Assembly: GCA_035048495.1 (NCBI GenBank)
Contig: CM068540.1
Coordinates: forward strand, 4,262,829-4,326,828
Source of the DNA: Euptelea pleiosperma
Taxonomy: Eukaryota; Streptophyta; Magnoliopsida; Ranunculales; Eupteleaceae
Direction: 5' to 3'
DNA length: 64,000 nt
The notes below the pieces were generated by a model. That model had not been told where the DNA came from. It was given only the letters and a program-made list of their open reading frames with translations, and ran no database searches. The stretch's first letter is position 1, and every line of letters starts with the position of its first letter. This document shows positions 1 through 10,773 of this stretch, piece after piece. The translations under genes and the position numbers were made by a program.

Positions 1-168
1 AACTTAATGAATTGTGGTATAGATTGACTTGTTTGAGGATGGATCTTAGTGGTTTAGAGTTACACTTGAACCTTTAGGATGTATTCATAGATCAGCTCTA
101 GGTTCGGGTATAAGGTTGACCCATGAATTTTCAGGTCGGATCTGGATACCCGGATTTGGGGCGTGATA
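1..168 (+). mobile_element. 3' end of a Tekay-like gypsy LTR
   Basis: The stretch ends in a motif (gattTGGGGCGTGATA) that closely matches the end of the solo LTR at 22045 and resembles the end of the LTR at 61985. LINE coding sequence resumes right after base 168, so this LTR was inserted into the LINE that continues to 3945. The LTR start lies outside the window, so I cannot tell a solo LTR from a full element. The terminal CA has become TA. Confidence 0.65.
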
Positions 169-763
169 GTAGCCTTTGGACCATTTCAGTTATCTATGGA
201 GACCCCCGCACCAAACATAGAGAAATTCTTTGGAGGGATTTATGGGCAATGTATCAAAATAGATGGGGACCATAGGTGGTTGCAAGTGATTTTAATGGGA
301 TATTAGAAACTTTGAAAAAAAATGTGGGGGGGGGCATCAAAACAAAAATCTCCTAATCAAGCCCATTTAGATTTCTTTCAACAAGCGGATTTCACTAACC
401 TAGGGTATGTGGGGAACCCTTACACATGGACTAACAATAAGTTGGGATTGGAAAACATCTGAGAGCACCTGGATAAGGCAATTAATTGCAAACACTGAAT
501 GTAGACAAATGTTCTCAGACGCAAAAGTCAATCACCTTCTTAGAACAGGCTTTGATCATTGCCCTATTACCATTGACACCAATCCTGATTCGAAAAAACT
601 ACCCCGACCTTTCCATTTCTACTCCATGTGGACCCATGCATGAACCAGAGTGCAAAGCCATTGTCCAAAAAGTATGGGCCTCCCATTTAACCGGTCCAAA
701 ACCTATCCAAATCCATAGAAAATTGAAAACAACAAAAGTTCAAATAAAAAATTGAACAGGGAA
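169..763 (+). pseudogene. LINE-A endonuclease C-terminal remnant
   Basis: Translation across frames gives the end of an apurinic-type endonuclease: an 'SVIYGDPRTKHRE' strand, a 'VASDFNGIL' motif near 275-300, and an 'FDHCPI' motif near 550-570 that corresponds to the conserved SDHCPI end of the domain. A G-run near 326-334 and several stops disrupt it. No intact frame exists. Confidence 0.6.
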
Positions 764-984
764 AAGTTGAGAAAAATTCAAAATAGAGTCAACCATTTCC
801 AAGAACATCTGAGACATATCCAAATGCTACCCCCATCCCATGAAAACATAAAAAAAAGAGAAAGATATGGCTCGTGAGTTAGATCAAGCCATGCAAAAAG
901 AAGAAATGCTATGGAGAGACAAATCTAGAGATACATGGCTAAAGGAAGGAGACAAACTCGAGGTTCTTTCATATCTCAACTCTT

Positions 985-2636
985 GTGAAACGGCGAAAAA
1001 ACAAAATTGAATGGATAAAGGATGAGGAGGGTAATGATCATATGACTCAAGGTACAATAGAGAAAGCATTTGTAGATTATTTTTCAAACCTCTTCTCAGC
1101 CATGCCTACTGGGGAATTGGAAAATTTTGAACAAATCATAACTCCATCAGTCTCCCTTACGGATAATGAATTTCTAACTCGACAAATCACCTTAGAGGAA
1201 GTTCGGGATGCCGTTTTTAGCCTTGGACCTTACGAAGCCCTAGGTCCAGATGGCTTCACTACCTTCTTCTACCAATTCTATTGGGATTTGGTAAAGGAGG
1301 ATATTTTTCAATTGGTAAAAAATTTCATGGAGTCGGACACTGATATTCGGGTCATAAATGACACAAACATTGCCCTGATTCCAAAAAAGGAGGGTCCCAT
1401 TAAGATCCGTCACTTTAGACCTATCAGTCTTTGTAACGTCAGTTACAAGATCATTTCAAAAATTTTGACTGCCCATTTCAAAAATATTCTAAACCCTCTA
1501 ATCTCCCCTTATCAAGCAACCTTTATTCTTGGGAGTTTGATCTTGGATAATACCATCCTTGCTCAAGAAGTCATGCAAACCATAAAAAAGAAAAAGAAAG
1601 GCAAATCTAGCTTCATGGCTGTAAAGCTTGACATGTCTAAAGCCCGTGTTAGGGTGGACTGGTTATTTCTGTTAAAAACACTCAAAGCTATGGGGTTTAA
1701 TGATCTATAGATTTTATGGGTGGAAAAGTTCATCACAACCACCTCTTTCTCTGTCATGCTTAATGGTTTGCCCATGTGGAATTTCACTCCCACTCATGGT
1801 ATCCGACAAAGTGACCCACTGTCAGCTTTCCCATTTGTCATCTGTACAAATGTCCTATTTGTTCTTTTGCAGAAAGTTGTGGTTCAAAACAATATCCATG
1901 GGATCCACATTTCTCAATCCAGCCCTCCTATATCTCATATGTTATTTGCAAACGATTGCCTTCTCTTTTGTCGAGCGAATTTAGTCGAAGCCAGAAATTT
2001 AAAGGACATCATTGATAAATTCTGCTCCCTATCTAGTCAAACTGTGAATTTTGAAAAATCAGGCCTCCTGTTTAGCAAAAATATGCATCGAAGGCACTGC
2101 AAGGTCCTCTCCCACATTTTAAACATCAAGAGTCTCAAAATCTCCGAGAAATACCTTGGCACCTCCCTCTTTATTGGTAGATCCAAATCCATGGCTTTAA
2201 AACACTGCCTTGAGAGAATTCAGAATTTGGTAGCAGGATGGAGATCCAAATTGCTTTCTCAAGTTGTGAGAACGACTCTTATAAAATCTTTGGCGACGAG
2301 CATCCCGACATATCTCATGTCATCTTTTTTGTTCCCAAAAGGGCTCTGCAAAAAAATGGACTTTGCCATAAACAAATTTTTTATTTTTATTTTTTGTGGG
2401 GGGTGGGGGGGAGAGAATCAGGGACTCTTCGTTTGACAAATTGGGAATCTCTTTGTCGATCGATAAAAATGGGTGGCCTAGGTTTTCGAAATTTCTATAA
2501 ATGCAACTTGGCTTTTCTTCTTAGAAATCTTTGGCGTCTTCAAGTTGAAAATCTTTTGATTCTTACACGCCATCACCGTCCAAAATATTGCAAGAATAGA
2601 CCTCTTCTGGGGCTAGAGAGAAAAGGGAGTGATTGA
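985..2636 (+). pseudogene. LINE-A reverse transcriptase
   Basis: One frame from 985 to 2436 carries the RT core, broken by an in-frame TAG at 1708-1710. Visible RT landmarks are 'GPDGFT' (about 1243), 'LIPKK' (1376), 'FRPISLCNV' (1420), a 'KLDMSKA' strand (1624) and 'GIRQSDPLS' (1800). The catalytic FADD box reads FAND at about 1947, so the second metal-binding Asp pair is broken. Beyond a G-rich tract at 2396-2411 the frame shifts and thumb-like sequence continues to 2636. The protein cannot be active. Confidence 0.85.
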
Positions 2637-2830
2637 TGCTGTTGGAAAGGTTTGATAAAAGCAAAAAATGCAAGCATTGATCATTATGTCTGGTGACCAA
2701 GAAATGGTCAAAGTATCCACATTTGGGAAGATCCCTGGATTTTTGAAACTCTAGGATACAAAATAAATCAGACTAGACCACAATTCTGTACTACAACTAG
2801 AGTTTGTGATCTCATTACCCCAAACAGACA

Positions 2831-3771
2831 ATGGACCTGCCCGCTCATACAAGGCCTCTTTTAGCCCGACATTGGAGAAAAAAAATTGTAAACATCCCTC
2901 TCAGCACAATGCCACAGATGGATCGTTTATTCTGGGATGGTCACCTGAAAGGAATTTACACAGTTAAGTTTGGTTACAATTTCCTAGCTCAACCTTTATC
3001 TCCCATCCACCAAAATGGGATTCCTTCCATCATCTGGAAAATCAATGTCCTTAGGAGATGCCAGTTCTTCCTTTGGAAGCTTTTCTATGACATTATACCA
3101 TCAAAGGTCAAACTCCACTCCCGTATCCTTAAAGTTGATGAACAATGTCCCAGATGTTCAACTCAAAAGGAAACGGCTCTCCATGCCCTATTTGCTTGCC
3201 CAGATAGTGATAGAATTTGGTATTCTTCCCCTTCTGTATGCGATGGGTGGAAAAAAGTGAGGACGGAATAGGATCTTTCCTTATTGAGATGGCGACAAAA
3301 GAGGAAATCTTCGAAGGCCACGAAGAGCTAGAATATTTTTGCATTCTCATGTGGCAAATATGGTGGCATAGAAACAATTGGATCCATCACTCCAAAAGAA
3401 GGAATCTTTTTCGAATCTTGGATTCAATCCCTTCATATCTGGTGCGGACGGACACTTTGGATAATCATACCACATCCAAAATTGCATCTTGGAGACCACG
3501 GGGAAAAAAAAGACATAAATTAAACATTGATGCTGCTTGGTCGGAAGCAAAGACTCCTTCTGGTTTGGGTTTTATAATCAGAAATGAACATCACGAATGT
3601 GTTGTGGCAGGAGGCATTAAAGCCAGAGCTCATTCAGCCGAAGAAGCTGAAGCTTTAGCGGTTCATGGGGAATTCAGAGAGCTATACACCATGGTTTTTT
3701 GTAGCCGGAGATCAAATTGGACGCTCATAGTCTTGTTCTCTCCCTTAAGAAACACTCTACAGCTATAGGAT
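2831..3771 (+). pseudogene. LINE-A zf-RVT plus RNase H region
   Basis: 2831-3271 encodes a zinc-binding reverse-transcriptase-associated segment ('CPRCSTQKETALHALFAC'). After a frameshift around 3235-3270, a second frame to 3768 encodes a plant LINE RNase H: 'LNIDAAW', a 'GLGFIIRN' strand, and 'SAEEAEALAV'. The rest of RNase H decays after about 3690. This places the element among plant L1 LINEs that carry a C-terminal RNase H. Confidence 0.75.
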
Positions 3772-3945
3772 GGTACTCCTCGACATTTTGTGCCGGGGTT
3801 TAAAACAATGTGATGCATTAACTAGCAGCAAAGGCCAAATCTTGGCCTTCAGCTCTAGAGTGGTCCCTTTCTCCCCCTGGGGGGGCACTCCTGATGTTAT
3901 TTTTTGGGGTTTCGTTATATGAATAGCCTGGTTACAAAAAAAAAA

Positions 3946-4240
3946 TGCACAAATTCCACAATTAAATCAACTCATGAAAACGACTCCAATCCAATGCTTA
4001 GAAATTACTAATCAGGCTATTGTTTTGTTATGTTCATTTAGGGTTGAGCCATACATCTATACGGTCAGAAATCTATAAGAATATGCCACGTGGCTCATAT
4101 TGTAGCCGGTTCTATGATTAAAAAATGCCGTTATAATTATAATGACCTTTTGATCCTTCCGTATGGACCTTTGATGTACCAACCTGGTTCAGTCTGGTCA
4201 GATCTCGTATCAAATAGTGATAGTGAGGTGAGTGAGGTTG
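3946..4240. repeat. Dispersed MITE-like family C, truncated copy
   Basis: This starts directly after the LINE poly-A. It shares the phrase 'CCAATGCTTAGAAATTACT' and the following ~120 bp with copies at 5062-5330, 29766-29990, 38400-38705, 49905-50235 and about 59190-59410. No coding sequence is present. The left half of the foldback structure seen in the 5062 copy is missing. Confidence 0.55.
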
Positions 4241-4358
4241 TGTAAATCCTTTTGTTTTGATCGTTTTTAATTTAAGAATTTGGTTTAAAAAAAAAGGGAA
4301 CCCCGAGCAACGTGTACCCGCGGAGCTGAAGCGCGTGGAATTGCATTTTTGCCAGCCG

Positions 4359-4412
4359 CTACTCGCGCGAGTAGGACGATTGGATGTTTTTCTTATCTAC
4401 TCGCGCGAGTAG
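4359..4412. repeat. Paired 16-bp CG palindromes
   Basis: CTACTCGCGCGAGTAG occurs perfectly at 4359-4374 and again at 4397-4412. The first is preceded by CG and the second is followed by CG, so together they form an 18-bp perfect inverted repeat with a 22-bp spacer. Each half is also self-complementary. It sits in the candidate promoter/exon described above. Confidence 0.9.
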
Positions 4413-4590
4413 CGTTAGAATTAAAAGAGAAGGGAGAGCACAGCGCACGCACGCATTGGCCATGTTTGAGAACGCTAGCTGTTCACTCGCAGTGGCACAA
4501 AGTCCGATTCTCATGGCGAAGAGGTCCATCCCTGAATGTTCGCGCGCTCCCGCGAACAGATTCAAACTCGATCTCCTCTTTATGCAACTA

Positions 4591-4648
4591 AAGAAGAAGA
4601 AGAAGAAGGAGGAGGAGGAGGAGGAGGAGGAGGAGGAGGAGGAGGAGA
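4591..4648. repeat. GAA/GGA trinucleotide microsatellite
   Basis: (AAG)n passes into (GAG)n over about 58 bases. It lies just upstream of the candidate donor site, a common place for such tracts in plant 5' UTRs. Confidence 0.95.
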
Positions 4649-4910
4649 TCAGAGATCAGAGATCACCGATCGATCTATCGTCTCGAGTTCTGTTTCTTTC
4701 TTAACAGGTTAGGGTTTTTACATTTTTTTTTTCTCGGATAGTTGCAGTTTTTGCCACTCTTCTGTTTGATTTCAATTCGATTTGCTTTAAAATCTTTCTT
4801 GTTCACCGTAAGTTTATGCGTTTTAAGGGTTTGAGTTTCAGTTTGAAGAAAATCTCCATAGAAGAGATATGGTAAAAGGTTCTGGAGTGTCGCTGTTGGC
4901 AGTGTTTTTT

Positions 4911-5000
4911 TGCCTGGAGGGCTGACGTGACAAATTCAGGACCGTCTATCTGGTAGACGAACCTCTGGATTGATCGCGTTGATAGTTAGTTTGTCCATGT
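4911..5000. repeat. Short repeat shared with 40698-40780
   Basis: 'GGAGGGCTGAC' through 'CTCTGGATTGGTCGCGT'-type sequence is shared, diverged, with 40698-40780 in the ZRF1 5' intron. Both copies lie a little downstream of a UTR-like exon. It has no coding potential. Confidence 0.55.
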
Positions 5001-5061
5001 CATGCCTAGTGTAAAGTTGTAAGCCTTCTATGACACCTGCAGTCAGCGATGCCACTGACTG

Positions 5062-5330
5062 CAGCCAATATGATCCATGACACTGACCGTATGGATGTTT
5101 GGCCAACCACTAGCTGGACCTACAAACCAAAAATCAGCCTGATTAGTGATCTAAGACATTTGGATCTTTGTACCCAAATAATGCTCAAAATCCAACGGTT
5201 GAAATCAACCCATGAAAATAACTTCAATCCAACGCTTAGAAATCACTGATCAGGTTTATTTTTGGTTTGTAGGTCCACCTAGTGATTGGCCAAACATCCC
5301 TACGGTCAGTGTCATGGATCATATTGGCTG
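5062..5330. mobile_element. Foldback MITE, family C
   Basis: Near-perfect terminal inverted repeats of about 89 bp, 5062-5150 and 5242-5330, flank about 90 bp of unique sequence. Both ends read CAGCCAATATGATCCATGAC when read inward. No clear target duplication was found. It is non-coding; the superfamily is undetermined. Confidence 0.8.
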
Positions 5331-5334
5331 ATTG

Positions 5335-5610
5335 GGTCTGCTCGGAGAGCATAGGGGACGTGTTGAAGAGCTGGCCTTTCATCTCAATGTCAGCTAGAGG
5401 GAAAGTATTGTGGAAATTGATACCCTTGGCAATCATACGGGGAATTTGACTGGAAAGAACAAGAGAACATTTGAAGGCAAGGAAAGTTCATTCCATGAAG
5501 TCATCTTGAATATTAAAGCTCTTCTATTACGATGGGGTAGTCTTAGTAGAGAGACTAGGGGCATATTTTTTGGCGATCTGGTCTTCAAGTTCCATCATAT
5601 CCTTTTTTGA
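5335..5610 (+). pseudogene. LINE C-terminal fragment
   Basis: A frame at 5450-5610 encodes 'KNKRTFEGKESS' followed by 'LLLRWGSLSRETRGI'. This is the segment after zf-RVT in plant L1 ORF2, matching the equivalent part of LINE-B at 22046-22229. It is isolated, with no RT attached, and directly abuts the MITE at 5330. Confidence 0.6.
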
Positions 5611-5988
5611 TTTCTTTGGTTTTTGTTTCTGTTTTGCATGAACTTTGAGATCTTCTCGATCTCCTTTTCATCAATGCATTCCTGGAATTATCAAAAAAAG
5701 TAACAAGGTTTTGTACTAACACTTATAAATAATGACAAAACATTTTACACGGCAGTCTTGATATGAAGTATAGAAACATTAGTAAACTCATAGTTTATAT
5801 AGATAAAAGAACGTTCCACAAAAAGAAAAATTAAAACCATATATCCTCAATCATCGCCAACTTAAACAAGTTTCTATCTCTCATCAACAGTCTCAATTCT
5901 TAGTTTTTCAAAGTGTGTGCATGGACGTATGTATTTCTTGTCATCCGTGTTAGGTGGTGTTTCATGGAGAAAATGCTACCATAGAACT
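5611..5988. other. Non-coding stretch
   Basis: AT-rich sequence with no frame, splice structure or repeat that I recognise. It may include the untranslated tail of the preceding LINE fragment. Confidence 0.4.
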
Positions 5989-6100
5989 TGTTGAACAACC
6001 ACTTTACTCTAAAAGTGAGCTTAAGCTTTTAGAGAGAGGCGTAACAATGTATTAAAGGATCCCCAGCACACACACGGGCCGCACGAGTCCAGCACACAGG

Positions 6101-6334
6101 AGTTGAATTGAAGAATTAGGGTTAGGGTTAGGTTTCTGGAGGAGAGGAGAGAAGAGAGAAGAGAGAAGAGAAGAGAGAGGAGAAAGGATGTCTATTATGC
6201 TTAGGTCACAATGACTCCATAAATCTTATTTATGTAAGTCCCAAATGCAAAAGACAAATATACCCCCCAAGGGGAGTATTTACAGAACTACCCCTGATAC
6301 ATATAAAATACGTATTTTTACGTATATGATAACA
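6101..6334 (-). repeat. copia-1 3' LTR
   Basis: It matches 11589-11837 along its whole length; the difference in length (234 against 249 bases) comes mainly from the GAGA-rich tract. On the minus strand it begins TGTTATCATATACGT directly after the polypurine tract. Confidence 0.9.
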
Positions 6335-6345
6335 CTCCCCCTCAA
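6335..6345 (-). other. copia-1 polypurine tract
   Basis: On the minus strand it reads TTGAGGGGGAG and directly abuts TGTTATC of the 3' LTR, which is the standard plant copia arrangement for plus-strand priming. Confidence 0.85.
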
Positions 6346-6445
6346 GTTGGTGCATAGATATCTCTCATCAACTTGCACGAGCGCTTATGGAGTTGCCAAC
6401 TGGGAACTTCTTTCGTGAAAACATCTGTAACCTGTTCATCAGTCT

Positions 6446-7924
6446 TCACAAATGGGTGCATACTGCCCCAGAGATAATCTTCTCTTTAATGAAGTGTCGG
6501 TCCACCTCAATGTGTTTGGCACGATCATGCTGAACATGATTGTGAGCAATGTTGATGGCGGCCTTGTTGTCACAATATAAGCTCACAGACCTTGAAACTG
6601 GGAAACCAAGTTCAGCAACTAACACTTTTAACCAAAGCATCTCACACAAGCCATGAGCCATTGCTCTGAATTCAGCCTCGGCACTAGATCTGGCGACAAT
6701 GGGTTGCTTCTTGCTTCTCCAAGTGACCAAATTGCCTCCAACAAAGGTGCAATATCCAGAAGTGGATCTCCGATCATCTTTGGCCCCTGCCCAGTCTGCA
6801 TCGGTATAAGCCTCTATACGCATGTGGCCATTCTTCTCAAACAGAAGACCTCTACCAGGGGCTGACTTGAGATACCTCAAGATCCGATGTGCTGCCTCTA
6901 AATGAACACCTCTGGTTGAGTGCATATACTGACTGATCACACTCACTGCATAGGCAATGTCGGGTCGAGTCAGGGAGAGATAGATCAATCGTCCAACTAG
7001 TCTCTGAAAGCCCCTTACATCCTGTAGTAGCTCACCATTGGCATCTGCTAGCTGGTGATTCTGCTCTATAGGAGTTTCCACTGGTTTGGTACCCAACCTG
7101 CCTGAGTCTTGTAACAAGTCTAAGGCATACTTCCTCTGAGAGATGAAGATACCCTGACTGGATCTTGCAACTTCGATGCCTATGAAGTATTTGAGAGGTC
7201 CTAGATCTTTGGTTTCAAACTCTTCCGCTAATTGAAGCTTCAGTTTGGCTACCTCTGTTGTATCATTCCCTGTGAGAATGATGTCATCAACATAAACGAT
7301 GAGGGCATTGGTGTTCTTCCCTTGATGCTTCACAAATAGGGTGTGATCGGCCTGACTTTGAGTGTAACCTAACTTCTTCACGGCTAGGGTGAATCTCTCG
7401 AACCATGCCCTTGGAGATTGTTTAAGCCCATAGAGGGCTTGCTTCAGTCTACACACCTTGCTACTATGTCCTGGTGGAGTGAATCCAGGAGGAGGCACCA
7501 TGTAGACTTCTTCATGTAGGTCCCCATGAAGAAAAGCATTCTTCACATCCAGCTGATGCAAAGGCCACTCTTGATTTGCTGCCACTGACAACAACACCCT
7601 GATGGAGTTCATCTTTGCCACAGGTGCAAAGGTCTCCACATAGTCAATCCCATAGGTCTGGGTGTACCCCTTGGCTACTAATCTCGCCCTGTACTTCTCA
7701 ACAGACCCGTCTGCCTTGTGTTTGACTGTGAACACCCATCTACAACCCACAGGTTTCTTGCCTCTTGGCAGGTCAACAAGCTCCCATGTCCCATTCTTGT
7801 CCAGAGCTCTCATTTCCTCTATCATAGTAGCTTTCCATCTTGGTTGAGCCAGCTCTTCTGCCACTGAAGAGGGTATATGAATAATGGAAATGGAAGTGAT
7901 GAAGGCTTTATAGGAGGGGGACAA
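6446..7924 (-). pseudogene. copia-1 reverse transcriptase and RNase H
   Basis: An open frame of about 490 codons holds the whole copia RT: 'WVFTVKHKADGSVEKYRARL', 'LDVKNAFLHGDL', 'LYGLKQSPRAW', and the catalytic YVDD at about 7284-7295. RNase H follows, with 'YTDADWAGAKDDRRSTSGY' and 'SSAEAEFRA'. Active-site residues look intact in this part. The frame breaks near 6446; the family's usual last ~35 residues continue in another frame to 6347. Upstream it is separated from integrase by a frame change near 7925-7975. Confidence 0.9.
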
Positions 7925-7975
7925 GGCATCATAGGAGACAAAGTGGCTTAGAGGATGCTGAGTGCAGCTTTTGAC

Positions 7976-9050
7976 TTATTTTCTTAGAGCAATGGGAAGA
8001 TCATAAGCATCAGTAGAATGAGAAATGACAGGCATAGAAAGAGGTGGAGGATTACCTGGATCCAAGGTAGGAACCACTGGTATTGGATCGGCTGTGGCTT
8101 TCTCCCTTTTGCTATAGACTTTGAGCTCCTTTTGAGCTCCAGGAGCATTATCAATCACACTAGTAGTATGAGTAGGTGGAAACCTCTCAAACTCCAGCGG
8201 AGGAGATAGAGATATAGCAAGAAGAGGAACAGTACACCTCTCTTCATGACTACTCTCCCCCTGAAGAGAGGTGGGAGAGAAAAAAGAAAGCTCCTCACGG
8301 AAGGTGAAATCCATACACACAAACTTCTTCCCAGAGGAACGATGGTAACACTTGTACCCTTTATGGGTAGAAGAATAATCGAGAAAGACACACTTGAGTG
8401 CTTTGGGATCTAGTTTAGTGCGATGAGGATCCGGGATATGTACATAGCATACACACCCAAAGATGCGAGGAGGAACAGAAAAGAGAGGAGAACCAGGAGA
8501 AAGAACTTGAATAAGAGATTTAAAGTTGAGAACATGAGAAGGCATCCCGTTTGTCAAGTAGGCAGCCGTCAACACAGCATCTGCCAATAGGTCTTGGGGA
8601 TATGAGAGCCAATCAAAAGAGATCGAGCTACCTCAGTCAAGTGTCTCATTTTTCTTTCAGCTACACCATACTGTTGAGGGGTGTAGCTGCAAGAATTTTG
8701 ATGACAAATTCCATGGTCAAGAAGGTAGTGTTAGAGACCCCCAAACATATATTCTCCACCCTGGTCAGTACGAAGGACCTTGATGGAGATACCATACTGG
8801 GTTTGGATCATCTTATGAAAACCCTGAAAGATGGAATGAACTTCATCTTTGGTTTTCATGAGATAAACCCATGTACACCGAGTATGATCATCAACAAATG
8901 AAACAAAGTAGCGGAAGCCAAATAGAGAAGTAGTGGGGGAAGGACCCCATACATCAGAATGCACAATATCAAAACAAGTAAAACTTCTATTACATCTGGA
9001 GGGTTAAGTGGATCTACAATGCTTGGAGAGCTCACAGGTCTCACAGTGTA
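7976..9050 (-). pseudogene. copia-1 integrase
   Basis: The frame 8964-8731 encodes the first half of the catalytic core ('SDVWGPSP', 'FVSFVDDHTR', 'DQGGEY'). After a frameshift, 8730-8588 gives a degraded stretch with the 'PQQYGVAERK' box. 8587-7976 then gives the core end and C-terminal part ('FGCVCYVHIP', 'CVFLDYSSTHKGYKCY'). The integrase is therefore split into at least three frames and is not functional. Confidence 0.85.
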
Positions 9051-9132
9051 AAGCAGAAAAAGAAACAGATGTAAACAAACTAGGAAATAAAAGTTTCAAA
9101 TACTGAAAAGAGACATGCCCGACTCGGGCATG

Positions 9133-9957
9133 TCAGTTCACGACAACATCTATCCTACTAGTACTACTAGCAGAAGACTGTAGTGCTGTGGGCTCTGAAA
9201 GGTGTCCATGCAGAAGGTAGAGGCCATTAGCTTCATGTCCAGTGCCAATCGTCCACCTCGTTTCTAGATCCTGAAAGACACAAGAAGTAGGGAAAAAAGT
9301 GACACTACAGTTTAGGGTTTTAGTCAAAGCACTAACAAAAAGTAGGTTAGACGTAAATCTGGGAACATGCAAAATAGATGAAAGAAGCAATTGAGGAATG
9401 GGAATGATATTTCCTTTCCCAGACACAGAAGATAAGGTGCCATTAGCTGTTCTCACCTTGTTTTGACCAGAACAGATAGAATAACTAGAAAATAAAGAAG
9501 ACAAGCCCGTCATGTGTTCCGAAACCCCTGAATTGATAATCCAAGTGGGGCTGGAAGATGGGAGAGACACATGATGAGCAGGTCTAGTGTTACCTGACTG
9601 GGCGAAGGAGGTGGATGACATGGCAGAAGGACCATCAAGCTGTTGAAGCAATCGTCGAAGGCCGGCATACTCTGTGGCTGAAAAATCATTAGGAGGTGCT
9701 GAAGGAAGGGGACTCGCCAGAGATTGTCCTGGAGTGGGAACAGAAGAGTCCACACTGGCTGTATGAGCACCAGATGAGGCTGGCTGGCTAGGATGCCCAT
9801 GTAGCTTCCAACACGTGGCACGCACATGCCCTAACTTGCCGTAGAAATCACACTTGGGCCTCTCTCTAGTCAGAGACTTCCCAGAAGAAGGTCCAGTAGG
9901 AGCATAAGATGGAGCTGAGATAGTCTGAGAAGATAGACCCCTCGAAGGCTGCTGTAA
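9133..9957 (-). pseudogene. copia-1 gag zinc knuckle, protease, GAG-pre-integrase
   Basis: Reading leftwards, the CCHC knuckle comes first (about 9860-9805) but reads CDFYGKLGHVRATC, so the second Cys is Tyr. The protease motif at about 9550 reads WIINSGVSEHMTG, with Asn where the family has the catalytic Asp. The GAG-pre-integrase part follows to 9133. Both changes would disable the product. Confidence 0.85.
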
Positions 9958-10773
9958 CTACTGAGGCTGATAAGCAGGAGTAGCTGCTAGCGCTGATCGC
10001 TCTGGAAGGGGATGCTCACTCTGAAGAGAGATCTGCCTACTCTCCTCACTTTGAAGATAGGCACATACCTCACTGAGAGAGGAAAGATCCATCCTACTAC
10101 TCAAGATCTGAACACGGGCAAGCTCATAAGACGGATTGAGCCCAGCAAGGAAATCAAAGATCCGACCCTTCTCTATATATCGACGAAAGGGAGCAATCTT
10201 TGATGGGTTGAGAGGCTGATAAGAGTAGTAATGATCAAGCTCTTGCCACAAGGTACGAAGAGCAGTGTAGTACTGAGAGAGAGACTTCTCCCCCTGTCGA
10301 AAGTGGGAGATAGTCTGTTGCAGCTGAAATGCCCGTCCTATGTTCCGCTGCTGTGAGTAAGTCTTCTCAGTGATCTCCCAGACCTCTTGCGTTGTGCGCA
10401 TAAATAAGAAACTCTCACTAATATTAGGCTTCATAGAGTTGAGGAGCCATGACATGACAGTAAGATCATTTGTCTGCCACTGTCGATAAGATGGATCGGT
10501 CTCGGGAGGCTCAACTGTATCCCCTGTAGTGTGACCCAACTTCCCACGGCCTCCAATAAACAACTGTGCTGCCTGAGCCCAGCGCAAATAGTTCTTGCCG
10601 TCTAGCTTCACTGATGTGATCTGTAAGCTAGGGTTCTTATAGGCCAAGTGATGCACCATAGGGTCTCCAATACCAGTGGAGGGAACATCCGTGCTCACAT
10701 CTGACCCTGAAGGAGAAGACAAGGAAGGCGGAGTAACCAAAGGCGTGACCACAGGAGGTGGAGGATCTGCTAT
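9958..10773 (-). pseudogene. copia-1 gag capsid part
   Basis: About 265 codons of copia gag (UBN2-type): 'LDGKNYLRWAQAA', 'VMSWLLNSMKP', 'FLAGLNPSYELARVQIL'. A TAG at 9960-9958 stops the frame shortly before the zinc knuckle, apparently a C-to-T change in a CAG codon. The likely initiator at 10773-10771 reads ATA, not ATG. That last point is inferred from alignment with other copia gags, not proven. Confidence 0.85.

Larger units (their letters stand above)
169..3945 (+). mobile_element. L1-type LINE (LINE-A), degenerate, with RNase H
   Basis: Domains appear in the order expected for a plant L1 ORF2: end of the endonuclease, reverse transcriptase, zf-RVT, then a plant-type RNase H. The element closes with a run of ten A at 3936-3945. 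Stops and frameshifts break every domain. The 5' part would lie beyond the LTR that starts the window. It is a dead copy. Confidence 0.85.
4300..4707 (+). other. Candidate 5' UTR exon and CG-rich promoter
   Basis: The stretch is much richer in CG than its surroundings. It has a CG palindrome pair, a GAA/GGA tract, a pyrimidine-rich run, and then a good donor (aacag|gttagg) at 4707/4708. This is how many plant genes begin when the first exon is untranslated. The next conserved coding exon on this strand is the invertase at about 14 kb, so it could be that gene's first exon, with the copia and TRIM elements inside a 9-kb intron. It could equally be the relic of a lost gene. No protein is supported here. 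Confidence 0.35.

Noticed and set aside
6117..6136. Telomere-like TTAGGG run (also at 11605-11625)
   Set aside because: It is part of both copia LTRs, only about three units long, and not the plant TTTAGGG form. It is not an interstitial telomere.
9510..9827. Second minus-strand frame overlapping the copia protease region
   Set aside because: An off-frame shadow of the gag-protease coding sequence.
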